Part shown: positions 33,824 through 42,522 of the stretch, piece by piece | Layout: every line of letters starts with the position of its first letter | Position numbering within the stretch: position 1 is the first letter of the stretch | DNA from: Streptomyces yangpuensis | Lineage (GTDB): Bacteria; Actinomycetota; Actinomycetes; Streptomycetales; Streptomycetaceae | DNA length: 64,000 bases | Assembly: GCF_001005295.1 (NCBI RefSeq) | Contig: NZ_LBMK01000003.1 | Coordinates: forward strand, 1,007,185 to 1,071,184 | Direction: 5' to 3' | The notes under the pieces: generated by a model | The model's input: only the letters and a program-made list of their open reading frames with translations | Database searches by the model: none | Told to the model about the DNA's origin: nothing | Made by a program: the position numbers and the translations under genes

Positions 33824-36052
33824 ATGAGCGGGCAGCACCACGCCACCGGCGGGAGCCGGCGTTCCTTCCTCACCTACCTCGTGGCGGCGCCCACCCTCGC
33901 CCTGGTCACCCGCGTCGGCGCCGACGCTTCGGCCCCGCAGAGCGCCCGCGCCGTGGTGCCGTCCCTGCCTGCCGTCGCCGACGTGATCGACCTCGGCGAC
34001 CTCTTCATCCTGGCCGGGGCGCCCACCTCGGCCCTGCTCGCCCTCGCGGTGGAGCCGGACGGGACCATCCGCTTCCGGCTGCCGCGCGAGGAGGTCGGCC
34101 AGGGACTGACCACCGCGGTGGCCATGCTGGTCGCCGAGGAACTCGACGCGCCCCTGGCCGACGTACGCGTGGAACTGGACGACGCACGGCCCGAGCTGCT
34201 GTTCAACCAGCTCACCGGCTCCTCCAACTCCATCCGCTCCCTCTACGGGCCGGTCCGCCAGTGCGCGGCGACCGCGCGGGCCCGCCTCGTCGCGGCCGCC
34301 GCCCACCGCTGGAGCCTCTCCCCGGCGTCGCTGACCACGGCGGACGGGTCCGTCCGTGCCCCCGACGGGCGCACCGCCCGCTACGGCGAACTCGCCGCGG
34401 CCGGCGCCGACCCGGGCCTCGTCGTCCCCGGCGCCACCCCCAAGAAGACCGAGCAGCACACCCTCGTCGGCCGGCCGACGAGCCGGGTCGACGCCCGCGC
34501 CATGGTCACCGGCGCCCAGCGGTACACCCTCGACCTCGACGTCCCCGGCGCCAAGCCCTGCGTGGTGCGCCGCCCGCCCACCTTCGGCGCCGCCGTCCGC
34601 ACCGTCGCCAACCTCGCCGAGGTCCGGGCCATGCCCGGAGTCCTGCACGTGGTCACCGTCCCCACCGGGGTCGCCGTCGTCGCCGAGACCTTCGGGCAGG
34701 CCATCACCGCCACGTCGGCCCTCCGGGTCACCTGGGGCCCCGGCCCCGCCGACCAGCTCTCCGATCCGGAGATCCGCACCAGGCTGCGCGCCGCCACCCC
34801 GCCGCTGCTGGTGCCGCCGCTGCTCACCCCGTACGTGGACGCCGAGTTCGACTTCGCCTTCGTCAGCCACGCCCCGATGGAGACCAACTGCGCCGTCGCC
34901 GACGTACGGGACGACCGGGCGGAGATCTGGTCCGGCCTCAAGTCCCCCATCGTGGCCCGCCAGACCATCGCCGCCGAACTCGGCCTGCCCCTGGACCGGG
35001 TGACGGTGCACGTCGTCCAGGCGGGCGGCTCCTTCGGCCGGCGGCTCTTCTTCGATGCCGCCCTGGAGGCCGCCCGGATCTCCCGGGCCTGCCGCCGCCC
35101 GGTCAAGCTCATGTGGACCCGGGTGGACGACACGCGCCACGGCCGGATGCGCCCCGCCACCCATCACAGGATCCGCGCGACGCACCTGCTGGGCGAGGTC
35201 CTCAGCTTCGAGCACCGCGTCGCCGCCGCCGAGACCGACTTCCGGCACGGGCTCGGCGAGATCATCACGGCGACCGCAGCGCACCTGCCGCTCGGCATCG
35301 GCAACGCCACCCTCGCGCAGACCCTGTTCCACACCACCGTGAAGTCCCCGTACCACTTCGGCCTCACCACCCAGGCCCTCACCGAGGTGCCGACCGGGAT
35401 CCCCACCGCCTCGTGGCGCTCGGTGTACTCCGCCAACACGCGCGGGGCCGAGGAGATCATGGTGGACGAACTGGCCGCGGCCACCGGCAAGGACCCGTAC
35501 CGCTTCCGGCGCACCTTCCTGAAGACCGACGCCCAGCGCGCCGTCCTGGACAAGGCCGCCACGGCAGGGAAGTGGGGGCGGGCGATGGAGCCCGGCTGCG
35601 CGCAGGGCATCGCCTTCCACGAGGAGTACAAGTCCCGTACCGCGTGCCTGGTGGAGATCGACACCCGCGATCCGCAGCGCGTCCGTGTCACCAAGGCCGT
35701 CATCGCCGTGGACGTGGGCCTGCCGGTCAACCCGCGCGGGCTGGAGGCCCAGATGATCGGCGGCCTCACCGACGCGATCTCCACCACCCTGCGGGCCGGG
35801 CTGCACATCGACAAGGGGCTCCCGCTGGAGGGCAGTTACAGCCAGTTCCACTGGGCCCGGCAGCGCGACACCCCGCGCGAGGTACGGGTCTTCGTGCTGC
35901 CGGCCACCGGTACGGAACCCGGCGGCGCGGGCGAGCTCGGCGTGCCCGCCGCGGTCGGCGCCATCGCCAACGCCTGGGCCCGGGCCACCGGTTCGAAGCC
36001 GCGCAGTTTCCCCCTCGACTTCGACGTCGACTTCACCCCCTACCCGCGCTGA
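33824..36052 (+). CDS. Molybdenum hydroxylase large subunit (xanthine dehydrogenase/isoquinoline oxidoreductase family)
   Basis: A 742-residue molybdopterin-binding subunit. The N-terminus has GSRRSFLTYLVAAPTLALVT, a twin-arginine-type signal. Family motifs: LPREEVGQGLTTAVAMLVAE near 90, QAGGSFGRRLFFDAALEAAR near 400 (the GGxFGRR loop near the Mo cofactor), TASWRSVYSANTRGAEEIMV near 530 and EPGGAGELGVPAAVGAIANA near 705. GELGVP there holds the catalytic Glu. There is no FAD domain, and only a 2Fe-2S gene follows. The layout matches two-subunit periplasmic enzymes of the isoquinoline 1-oxidoreductase/aldehyde oxidoreductase type. The substrate is unknown, probably an N-heterocycle or aldehyde. 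The frame is open upstream; ATG 33824 is where the signal starts. Confidence 0.88.
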   Translation: MSGQHHATGGSRRSFLTYLVAAPTLALVTRVGADASAPQSARAVVPSLPAVADVIDLGDLFILAGAPTSALLALAVEPDGTIRFRLPREEVGQGLTTAVAMLVAEELDAPLADVRVELDDARPELLFNQLTGSSNSIRSLYGPVRQCAATARARLVAAAAHRWSLSPASLTTADGSVRAPDGRTARYGELAAAGADPGLVVPGATPKKTEQHTLVGRPTSRVDARAMVTGAQRYTLDLDVPGAKPCVVRRPPTFGAAVRTVANLAEVRAMPGVLHVVTVPTGVAVVAETFGQAITATSALRVTWGPGPADQLSDPEIRTRLRAATPPLLVPPLLTPYVDAEFDFAFVSHAPMETNCAVADVRDDRAEIWSGLKSPIVARQTIAAELGLPLDRVTVHVVQAGGSFGRRLFFDAALEAARISRACRRPVKLMWTRVDDTRHGRMRPATHHRIRATHLLGEVLSFEHRVAAAETDFRHGLGEIITATAAHLPLGIGNATLAQTLFHTTVKSPYHFGLTTQALTEVPTGIPTASWRSVYSANTRGAEEIMVDELAAATGKDPYRFRRTFLKTDAQRAVLDKAATAGKWGRAMEPGCAQGIAFHEEYKSRTACLVEIDTRDPQRVRVTKAVIAVDVGLPVNPRGLEAQMIGGLTDAISTTLRAGLHIDKGLPLEGSYSQFHWARQRDTPREVRVFVLPATGTEPGGAGELGVPAAVGAIANAWARATGSKPRSFPLDFDVDFTPYPR

Positions 36053-36073
36053 CCGTCGAGCCAGGAGTACGCC

Positions 36074-36529
36074 GTGCCCTCGCACACTTTCACCGTCAAC
36101 GGGCGGAGCGTCACCGTGGACGCGCCCGACGACCTGCCCCTGCTGTGGGTTCTCCGCGACATGCTGGGCGTCCACGGCCCCAAGTACGGCTGCGGGGTGG
36201 ACGTCTGCAAGGCCTGCACCAGCCACCTCGACGGGGTGGACGTCCGCCCGTGCGTGGTGCCCGTGTCGGCGTGCGCGGGCCGGGCTGTGACCACCATCGA
36301 GGGTCTCGCGGACGGTGACGACCTGCACCCCGTGCAGGAGGCCTGGCTCGAACAGGACGTCGCCCAGTGCGGTTTCTGCCAGCCCGGTCAGATCATGGCG
36401 GCCGTCGCGCTGCTGAAGCGCACCAGCGAGCCCACGGACGAGGACATCGACGCCATCGCCAACATCTGCCGGTGCGGCACCTACTTCCGCATCCGCGAGG
36501 CCATCCGCACCGCCGCCGCGAGGATGTGA
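36074..36529 (+). CDS. 2Fe-2S subunit of the molybdenum hydroxylase
   Basis: A 151-residue protein with two iron-sulfur domains in the order of all molybdenum hydroxylases. The plant-ferredoxin type comes first (GCGVDVCKAC with a fourth Cys in VRPC, about residues 39-60). The helical [2Fe-2S] domain follows (CGFCQPGQIM, then NICRCGTYFRIREAI, about 100-140). It passes electrons from the Mo centre of the upstream large subunit to an outside acceptor, probably a cytochrome since no FAD subunit is present. It starts at GTG 36074, 21 bases after the large subunit, and is surely co-transcribed. It has no signal of its own, so export would be by hitch-hiking on the Tat signal of the large subunit. 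Confidence 0.93.
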   Translation: MPSHTFTVNGRSVTVDAPDDLPLLWVLRDMLGVHGPKYGCGVDVCKACTSHLDGVDVRPCVVPVSACAGRAVTTIEGLADGDDLHPVQEAWLEQDVAQCGFCQPGQIMAAVALLKRTSEPTDEDIDAIANICRCGTYFRIREAIRTAAARM

Positions 36530-36665
36530 GCGGCGGATCCCGGGACCTCCCCCGTGTCCGTACGCATAGCCCCGGGATCCGGCCGCTCCTGGGCAAACCT
36601 ATGCGGGCGGGCGGCCGTTCGCAGGGTTCGTCCTGCCCAGTGACCCGGCGAGACCGGTATCACAG

Positions 36666-36678
36666 CGCACAGTGTGCG
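36666..36678. promoter_or_regulatory. Palindrome CGCACA-G-TGTGCG at the start of the PucR-type gene
   Basis: A perfect 6-bp-arm inverted repeat that covers the earliest possible GTG start (36672) and lies 21 bp before GTG 36699. It is a candidate autoregulatory site and favours the later start. Confidence 0.4.
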
Positions 36679-36698
36679 GCGGGTGGTTGAATGCGCCG

Positions 36699-38186
36699 GT
36701 GCCACGGTCCGACGACGTACTGAAGCTCCACCGGCTCGCCCACGGCGGGGGGTCGGCCGCGCTGCTGGGATGGCTCGCCACCCGCCTCGGCGGATGGACC
36801 GGTGTGGTCCGGCACGCCGCCTCCGGTGCCGGTGCCGGTGCCGGTGATCCGGGCGGCCCGGGCGGCCCGGGCGGCCCGGAGCAGGGAGAGCAGCCGCCCG
36901 GGGCCGCCGTCCGCGGAGCCGCCGAGATGAGCGCCCGGGGCGTGCGGTCGGCCGTGCTGCACGAAGCAGGATCCGCCACCCTGCTGTTCGCGCTGGACGA
37001 CCGGCGTGCGCTGGCCGCCGTCCTGCCACTGCCCCACCCTGCCGAGGCGCCCGCGCTGCTCGCGGACGCCGTCGTGCCGCTGGCCCTCGTACTGCGCGCC
37101 GAGGAGGCCGAGCGGCGGGAGGCGCGGGCCGCGGTCGCCGAGGCGCGGTCCCGTGAGGCCGTGCTCCGCCTGCTGATGGGTGGCCAGCTCCCCATCGCCC
37201 ACCAGATCGCCGAGGCGCTGCGGCCCTCACTGCCCGACCCGATGCGGATCCACGTCGCCGAGTGCCGTTCCGGGCGCCTCGCCGAAGTGGCGCGACTGTG
37301 CCAGGAGCTGACCGGCGGCCGAGCCTGGGTCGTGCGCTGCCCGGTCTACGTGCGCCACCTCATCATGCTGGTCCCGGCCGACGCGCCTGCGGTGTCCGCC
37401 GGCCACGACACCCTGGCCGGAGCGCTGACGGCGGTGGCCCCCGACTGCACGGTCGGGGTCAGCGGGGAACTGGCCCTCAGCCAGGCCCCGACCGCCTACA
37501 CCCAGGCCTTCCACGCCCTGGCCGTCGCCCGCGGCCGGGGCGAACGGCACGCCCGGTTCGGGCCCGGCCCCGAGCTGGAGCTCGCCGCCCACGAGGCCGG
37601 GTCGGACTGGGCGGGCACCCTGCTCGCGCCCCTGCACGCGTACGAACCCCGGCGCCCGCAGAACCCCGACGGGCAGGAACTGCGCGCCACCGCCAACGCC
37701 TGGCTGAACTTCGGCTCGCACGCCACCCGGCTGCTGAAGGTCCACCGCAACACCCTGGCCGCCCGGCTCCGGCTGATCGAGACGCTGCTCGGACTGGACC
37801 TCACCCGCCTCGGTGACCAGGCGGCACTCTCGCTGGCGCTGCGGCTGACGCCGGGCGCGGGGCGGGGGAGCGGCGCCGCGGCCCCGGCGGGCGCCCCCGG
37901 CCTCGACGCGGTCCTGCGCGATCCGCGGCTGACCGACTGGGCCCGGGCCCACCTGAGCCGGCTGACCGGCCCGGACGCTCCGGCCGGCGCGCGGGACACC
38001 GTCCGCACCTGGCTGGCCCACGACGCGCGGCTCGTCCCGGCCGCCGCCGCGCTCGGGGTGTCCGTCCCCGGGGCCCGCAAGCGACTGGCCCGGATCGAGG
38101 CCCTGCTGGAGCGCTCGCTGCTGCAGTCCCCGAGCGCCCGGTACGACCTGTGGCTGGCCCACCGGGCCGAAGAGCTCGCCGAGTGA
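36699..38186 (+). CDS. PucR-type transcriptional regulator
   Basis: A protein of about 495 residues. The N-terminal region is sensor-like (LKLHRLAHGGGSAALLGWLA) with a Gly/Pro repeat insertion (GAGAGDPGGPGGPGGPEQG) encoded by short tandem repeats at 36830-36880. The middle has a GGDEF-like PucR region. The C-terminal PucR HTH contains NAWLNFGSHATRLLKVHRNT and LAARLRLIETLLGLDLTRLG; its PxxxxVHRNTLxxRL logic matches the family. A second, weaker HTH-like segment (LVPAAAALGVSVPGARKRLA) ends the protein. Family members regulate purine or amino-acid catabolism. It is downstream of and co-directional with the molybdenum hydroxylase, so that operon is the natural target. GTG 36672 is a possible earlier start. 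Confidence 0.8.
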   Translation: MPRSDDVLKLHRLAHGGGSAALLGWLATRLGGWTGVVRHAASGAGAGAGDPGGPGGPGGPEQGEQPPGAAVRGAAEMSARGVRSAVLHEAGSATLLFALDDRRALAAVLPLPHPAEAPALLADAVVPLALVLRAEEAERREARAAVAEARSREAVLRLLMGGQLPIAHQIAEALRPSLPDPMRIHVAECRSGRLAEVARLCQELTGGRAWVVRCPVYVRHLIMLVPADAPAVSAGHDTLAGALTAVAPDCTVGVSGELALSQAPTAYTQAFHALAVARGRGERHARFGPGPELELAAHEAGSDWAGTLLAPLHAYEPRRPQNPDGQELRATANAWLNFGSHATRLLKVHRNTLAARLRLIETLLGLDLTRLGDQAALSLALRLTPGAGRGSGAAAPAGAPGLDAVLRDPRLTDWARAHLSRLTGPDAPAGARDTVRTWLAHDARLVPAAAALGVSVPGARKRLARIEALLERSLLQSPSARYDLWLAHRAEELAE

Positions 38187-38219
38187 CACAAGCCCCAAAG
38201 GGGATGTTCACCGGAAAAA

Positions 38220-40187
38220 ATGCACGATCATGCCCGAATGAGGCGTATCAATGCGAAGCGCGTGCTGGTCGGTGAACCCCTCGACACCGCGCGGCTCGGC
38301 GAGACCCTGCTTCCCAAACGGCTCGCCCTGCCGATCTTCTGCAGCGACCCTCTCTCCTCCGTGGCCTACGCCACCGAGGAGATCCTGCTGATCCTGGCCC
38401 TCGGCGGCGTCGCCCTGCTCCACCTCACCTGGTACGCGGCCGCCGCCATCGTCTTCCTGCTCGTCGTCGTCATCGCCTCCTACCGCCAGACCTGCCACGC
38501 CTATCCCGGCGGGGGCGGCGCGTACGTCGTCAGCGCCGAGAACCTCGGGCAGACCGCCGCGCTCACCGCCGCCAGCGCCCTCCTCGTCGACTACGTGATG
38601 ACCGTCGCGGTCTCCGTCGTCTCCGGGGTCTCCGCCATCACCTCGGCCGTCCCCGCGCTCAGCGACCACGAAGTGGTCATGTCGGTCGGCTTCGTGGCAC
38701 TGCTGACCCTGATGAACCTGCGCGGTGTAAGGGAGTCGGGCCGGGTCTTCGCCATCCCCACCTACGGCTTCGTACTCGTCATCTACCTGATGTTCGCCGT
38801 CGCCGCCGTACGCCTCGGCACCGGCCAGACCATCCGCGCCGAATCCGCCGACCTGCCGATCATCGCGGAGGGCACGTACACCGGACTCGCCTTGGTGCTC
38901 CTGGCGATGCGCGCCTTCGCCTCGGGCTGCACCGCGCTCACCGGCGTCGAGGCGATCAGCAACGGAGTCCCCGCCTTCCGCAAACCCAAGGCCGGGAACG
39001 CCGCGACCACGCTCGCCGCGATGGGCTTCCTCTCGGTGACGATGTTCGCCGGCATCACCGCCCTCGCCATGACCTACGAGGTGCACGTCGCGGCCGACCC
39101 CACCGAACTGGGCCTGCCCCCGGGAACCCCTGCCTCCACCGCCCTCGCCCAGATCGGCCGGGCCACCTTCGGCAGCTGGCACTTCCTCTTCTACCTGCTC
39201 CAGGCCGTCACCGCCGGGGTGCTGATCCTCGCCGCGAACACCGCCTTCAACGGCTTCCCGATGCTCGCCTCGATCCTGGCCAGGGACCGGTACGCGCCCC
39301 GCCAGCTCTACAACCGCGGCGACCGGCTCGTCTACTCCAACGGCGTCGTGCTCCTCGCGCTCGCCGCCGTCGCCCTCATCGTGGCCTTCGACGCAGAGCT
39401 GACCCGCCTCATCCAGCTCTACATCATCGGCGTGTTCGTCTCCTTCACCCTCTCCCAGTCGGGCATGGTCCGGCACTGGCGGAAGGCGCTCGCCTCGCCC
39501 GCCACCCCGCGCGAGGAGCGGGTCCACATCCACCGCAGGCTCGCCATCAACGCCGTCGGCGCCACCCTGACCGCCCTGGTCCTCGTCATCGTCCTCGTCA
39601 CCAAGTTCACCCACGGGGCCTGGCTGGTCGTCATCGCCATGCCGCTGCTGTTCCTCGGCATGAAGGGCGTGCGCCGCCACTACGACCAGGTCGCCCGGCA
39701 GGTCGACGTCACACCCGACGCCAGGCCGCGCCGGCCCGCCCGCCACCACGTCCTCGTCCTGGTCGCCGCCGTGCACGCCCCGACCCTCAAGGCCATCGGC
39801 TACGCGCAGGGGCTGCGCCCGGACACGCTGACGGCGGTGACCGTCGCCGCCGACGAGGCGGAGGCGGCCCGGCTGCGCGCGGCGTGGGAGGAGCACGATC
39901 CGGGCCTGTCGCTGAAGATCCTCCACTCGCCCTACCGCGAGGTGGTGGGCCCGGTCCTGGCGCACGTCGAGGAACTGGCTGCCGAACCGGCGACGGACAT
40001 GCTGTCCGTAGTGATCCCCGAGTACGTCGTCGGCCACTGGTGGGAACAGCCCCTGCACAACCAGAACGCCCTCCGGCTCAAGGCCCGTCTGTTGTTCACG
40101 CCGGGGGTCGCGGTGATCGACGTGCCGTACCTGCTGGAGTCGGCGAAGCCCGCGAAGGCGGGCGAGGCCGCGGTGCGGGACGACTAG
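38220..40187 (+). CDS. kimA: KimA-type potassium importer (APC superfamily)
   Basis: A 655-residue protein close in layout to B. subtilis KimA (607 residues). The start has LPKRLALPIFCSDPLSSVAY, matching the KimA helix-1 region, and YPGGGGAYVVSAENLGQTAA follows near residue 95. Twelve hydrophobic segments fill residues 40-480, including ALLVDYVMTVAVSVVSGVSA and FASGCTALTGVEAISNGVPA. The C-terminal 150 residues are a soluble domain (HHVLVLVAAVHAPTLKAIGY, LKILHSPYREVVGPVLAHVE) as in KimA, where it forms the dimer interface. KimA imports K+ with protons; in Bacillus it is controlled by c-di-AMP. The gap to the preceding gene is only 33 bp, so no ydaO-type riboswitch fits. ATG 38238 is an alternative start. 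Confidence 0.85.
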   Translation: MHDHARMRRINAKRVLVGEPLDTARLGETLLPKRLALPIFCSDPLSSVAYATEEILLILALGGVALLHLTWYAAAAIVFLLVVVIASYRQTCHAYPGGGGAYVVSAENLGQTAALTAASALLVDYVMTVAVSVVSGVSAITSAVPALSDHEVVMSVGFVALLTLMNLRGVRESGRVFAIPTYGFVLVIYLMFAVAAVRLGTGQTIRAESADLPIIAEGTYTGLALVLLAMRAFASGCTALTGVEAISNGVPAFRKPKAGNAATTLAAMGFLSVTMFAGITALAMTYEVHVAADPTELGLPPGTPASTALAQIGRATFGSWHFLFYLLQAVTAGVLILAANTAFNGFPMLASILARDRYAPRQLYNRGDRLVYSNGVVLLALAAVALIVAFDAELTRLIQLYIIGVFVSFTLSQSGMVRHWRKALASPATPREERVHIHRRLAINAVGATLTALVLVIVLVTKFTHGAWLVVIAMPLLFLGMKGVRRHYDQVARQVDVTPDARPRRPARHHVLVLVAAVHAPTLKAIGYAQGLRPDTLTAVTVAADEAEAARLRAAWEEHDPGLSLKILHSPYREVVGPVLAHVEELAAEPATDMLSVVIPEYVVGHWWEQPLHNQNALRLKARLLFTPGVAVIDVPYLLESAKPAKAGEAAVRDD

Positions 40188-40250
40188 GACGACCAGAGGG
40201 ATCCGGGAGGCGGCGTGGGCCGGACCGCGGGCGTCCGCTACCGTGGGCAA

Positions 40251-40270
40251 AGCACTGCGTCTGCAGTGCT
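40251..40270. promoter_or_regulatory. TetR operator AGCACTGC-GTCT-GCAGTGCT
   Basis: A perfect 8-bp-arm inverted repeat with a 4-base centre. TACCGT at 40239-40244 is a -10 candidate, so the palindrome covers the likely transcription start. It is 67 bp before the TetR gene and is the expected autorepression site. Confidence 0.7.
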
Positions 40271-40336
40271 CCGCCGGGCCGGGAGGCCGCCGGACACCGC
40301 CGGGAAGCCGCCCCCACCGACCCAGGGACCCGCCCC

Positions 40337-40900
40337 ATGCGCCAGAACCCGCAGCGCCGCGCCGCGCTGCTCGACGCCGCCATCGAAGTCCTGGCGCGCG
40401 AGGGCTCGCGCGGCCTCACGCTGCGCGCGGTGGACGCGGAGGCGGCGGTGCCCACCGGCACCGCCTCCAACTACTTCGCCAACCGGGCCCAGCTGCTCGT
40501 ACAGATCCTCCACCGCACCCGGGAGCGGCTGGTCCCGGACCCGGCCGACCTGACCGGACCGCTCGACACCAAGGTGCTGCTCGGCCGGCTCCTGGAACGC
40601 ATGCGGCGCGAGCGCAGCGTCCACATCGCGATGCTGGAGCTGCGGCTGGAGGGTTTGCGGCGCCCGGAGCTCCAGGCCGAGCTGGCCGCCTTCCAGGGCG
40701 CCGAGCTGGAGGCGAACATCGACTGGCACCTCCAGGCCGGCCTGCCCGGCGACCGGCAGGGCGTGGTCCTGCTCTACCTGGCGATGCTGGGGCTGATCGT
40801 GGACGACCTGACCGTGCCGGGGCTGCTGGAGGCCCACCCGGTGGAGGGGCTCATCGAGACGATGGTCGAGCGACTCCTCCCCCAGCGGTCCGCGGACTGA
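40337..40900 (+). CDS. TetR-family transcriptional regulator
   Basis: A 187-residue TetR-family repressor. The N-terminal HTH reads RRAALLDAAIEVLAREGSRG, then LTLRAVDAEAAVPTGTASNY and FANRAQLLVQILHRTRERL, the classic helix 2-3 plus YF motif. The ligand-binding part (60-187) is all helical, with MLELRLEGLRRPELQAELAA. ATG 40337 is used; the frame is open far upstream but that sequence is not protein-like. An ideal palindrome lies at 40251-40270. The regulator follows kimA by 149 bp on the same strand; whether it controls kimA or only itself is not visible, as no second copy of its palindrome was found. Confidence 0.9.
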   Translation: MRQNPQRRAALLDAAIEVLAREGSRGLTLRAVDAEAAVPTGTASNYFANRAQLLVQILHRTRERLVPDPADLTGPLDTKVLLGRLLERMRRERSVHIAMLELRLEGLRRPELQAELAAFQGAELEANIDWHLQAGLPGDRQGVVLLYLAMLGLIVDDLTVPGLLEAHPVEGLIETMVERLLPQRSAD

Positions 40901-40957
40901 CTATCGTGCCGGTGGGGGAAGCACCGGCATCGCGGGACGGACCGTGGGGAGTGCAGG

Positions 40958-41578
40958 ATGGCCGACATCACCGAGGGCAGGACCTGCGGGATCCAGTGGC
41001 TGGCGGACTGGGGTGAATGGTTCGCCGGCCTCACCTTCGCCCGGGGCATAGGTCCCGAAGAGCTCGCCGCGCGGCTCGGCGCGGTACCGGGCGTCCGCCC
41101 CGGACCCCTCGGAGCCCCCGCCGCCTGGAGCATGGTCACCGAGACCGCGGACGGTGACGGTGTGGCCCGGGTCGGCAGCTGGGGCGACTGGTCCTTCGCC
41201 GTCGAGCACGGCCTGCCGGCCGGAGCGGAACGCCTCGCCGAGGTCTCCCGGGCCGGCGTCGAGGCCGTCCACCTCGACCCGCAGCCCGACCACCCGCCCA
41301 AGCAGTTCGCGTACGCCCGGGACGGCGAGCTGGTGTGCTGTTTCGGGCTCGGCGAGGAATGCTGGCGCGGCGGCCACCGGCCGGACTTCCTGCTTCCCGA
41401 GCTGGTCGCGGCGGGCCTCCTCGGCCCGGACGGCTCGCACCCGGGCCCGGACGACGAGCCGGACGAAGGCCGCGAGCGCCGCACCCTCGCCGTCCTGGAG
41501 GACCGCTTCGGACTGGCCCTGCCACGCCACCTGATCGCGGACACCCCGCTCCCGGCGTACGTCACATGCACCCGTTAG
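40958..41578 (+). CDS. DUF6461-like hypothetical protein
   Basis: A 206-residue soluble protein, Trp-rich in its first half: GIQWLADWGEWFAGLTFARG, IGPEELAARLGAVPGVRPGP, then GSWGDWSFAVEHGLPAGAER. This pattern (Trp-rich strands then a helix EELAARLG) fits the DUF6461 family, which is common in Streptomyces and of unknown function. A Cys-rich strand, LVCCFGLGEECWRGGHRP, lies near residue 128. The start is ATG 40958, five bases after GTGCAGG. It stands alone and gives no context. Confidence 0.65.
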   Translation: MADITEGRTCGIQWLADWGEWFAGLTFARGIGPEELAARLGAVPGVRPGPLGAPAAWSMVTETADGDGVARVGSWGDWSFAVEHGLPAGAERLAEVSRAGVEAVHLDPQPDHPPKQFAYARDGELVCCFGLGEECWRGGHRPDFLLPELVAAGLLGPDGSHPGPDDEPDEGRERRTLAVLEDRFGLALPRHLIADTPLPAYVTCTR

Positions 41579-41705
41579 GCGGTGCGGCCCGCGACCCCGG
41601 GTCCGGTGATCTTATGCTCGGGTTTACGCGAGTCCGCTGGTTTTGGAGCCGACGAGCGACTTTGATGGGTCTGCCAGGCCTCGTACCGGAGCAGGGGGAC
41701 CATTC

Positions 41706-41948
41706 ATGGGAACCGACCGCATCCAGAAGGACAGCACACCCACCCTGATCGGTTCCGTGCAGCGGGCCCTGCGGCTGCTGGAAGCGATGTCCGCGGAAGG
41801 CGGCATGACCGCCAAACGGCTCGCACGGCTCACCGGGATCCCGCTGCCGACCGTCTACCACCTGCTCCGCACCCTCACCCACGAGGGCTACGTGGAACGG
41901 GAGGGCGGCTCGTTCCGTCTCGCGGACGATCTTCCGCTGGCTTCGTGA
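41706..41948 (+). CDS. IclR-type HTH-only protein
   Basis: An 80-residue protein that is just the N-terminal winged-HTH domain of IclR regulators: LIGSVQRALRLLEAMSAEGG, MTAKRLARLTGIPLPTVYHL and LRTLTHEGYVEREGGSFRLA. The usual 170-residue effector-binding domain is absent; the stop follows DDLPLAS directly. The downstream 160 bp have no continuation of the sensor domain. It may be a naturally short regulator or a truncated gene. Its position next to the roadblock operon suggests it could act there. ATG 41706 is chosen; the frame is open for 21 more codons upstream. Confidence 0.75.
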   Translation: MGTDRIQKDSTPTLIGSVQRALRLLEAMSAEGGMTAKRLARLTGIPLPTVYHLLRTLTHEGYVEREGGSFRLADDLPLAS

Positions 41949-42033
41949 TCAGATTCCGACGCGTTCCGGCCAAGCTCTTACACGCTGAATGGCATGTTCC
42001 AGCGGAAAATGCCAGAACGCCCTTTCGCCCTGC

Positions 42034-42074
42034 GGAACTTGAGTAAGTTCCCTCCTGTCGCGCCGCACTACCGT
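42034..42074 (+). promoter_or_regulatory. Promoter and operator of the roadblock operon
   Basis: GGAACTT-GAGT-AAGTTCC (42034-42051) is a perfect 7-bp-arm palindrome. It sits at the -35 position relative to a TACCGT -10 candidate (42069-42074), about 35 bp before GTG 42109. A repressor bound there would block the promoter. Confidence 0.5.
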
Positions 42075-42108
42075 GCACACCGCACGTCCGGCCGGGAGGG
42101 GAGCCCGC

Positions 42109-42522
42109 GTGCCCGGGATCGACGAATGCCTGCTCGAAGCCATGGCCCTGCCTGGTGCGCGCGGGGCCGCGCTGGTCGACTGGAGCAGTGGACTGGCTCT
42201 CGGCACCATCGGGGAATCACCCGTCGGGGACCATGAGACCACCGCCGCCGAGACCGCCGAGCTGGCCCGCGCGGCCGCGGAGTACGAATCCTTCGCCTGC
42301 GCGGATCCGGGACCGGCCCACGGAGGCGGGACGGGTCCCGTCGACCCGGCGGTCGAGGACCTGATCGTCACGACCCGCAGCGGCTTCCACGTCCTGCGCT
42401 TCGTCGAGACGAGTTTCGACAGCAGTGTCTTCCTGCACGTCTGGCTCGACCGGGCCGAGGGCAACCTCGCCTTCGCGCGGATCAAACTCAGGTCCCTGGC
42501 CGAGGGGCTGGTGCTCAGATGA
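42109..42522 (+). CDS. Roadblock/LC7-related protein A
   Basis: A 137-residue protein related to the roadblock-like protein at 43939. Both begin with a helix and then ALVDWSSGLALGTIG / ALVDYGSGMALGTIG, and both end with the strand-helix pattern FLHVWLDRAEGNLAFARIKL / FFLYLALDKKRANLAMARHQ. Roadblock folds often form dimers and regulate small GTPases; no GTPase gene is adjacent. GTG 42109 is chosen because GGGAGGGGAG (42094-42103) precedes it closely. It overlaps the next gene by four bases (ATGA), so it is translationally coupled. A short Gly-rich loop (DPGPAHGGGTGPVDP) interrupts the fold. Confidence 0.75.
   Translation: MPGIDECLLEAMALPGARGAALVDWSSGLALGTIGESPVGDHETTAAETAELARAAAEYESFACADPGPAHGGGTGPVDPAVEDLIVTTRSGFHVLRFVETSFDSSVFLHVWLDRAEGNLAFARIKLRSLAEGLVLR

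Noticed and set aside
33758..36328. 856-residue minus-strand open frame
   Set aside because: Antisense to the molybdenum hydroxylase genes; no domains.
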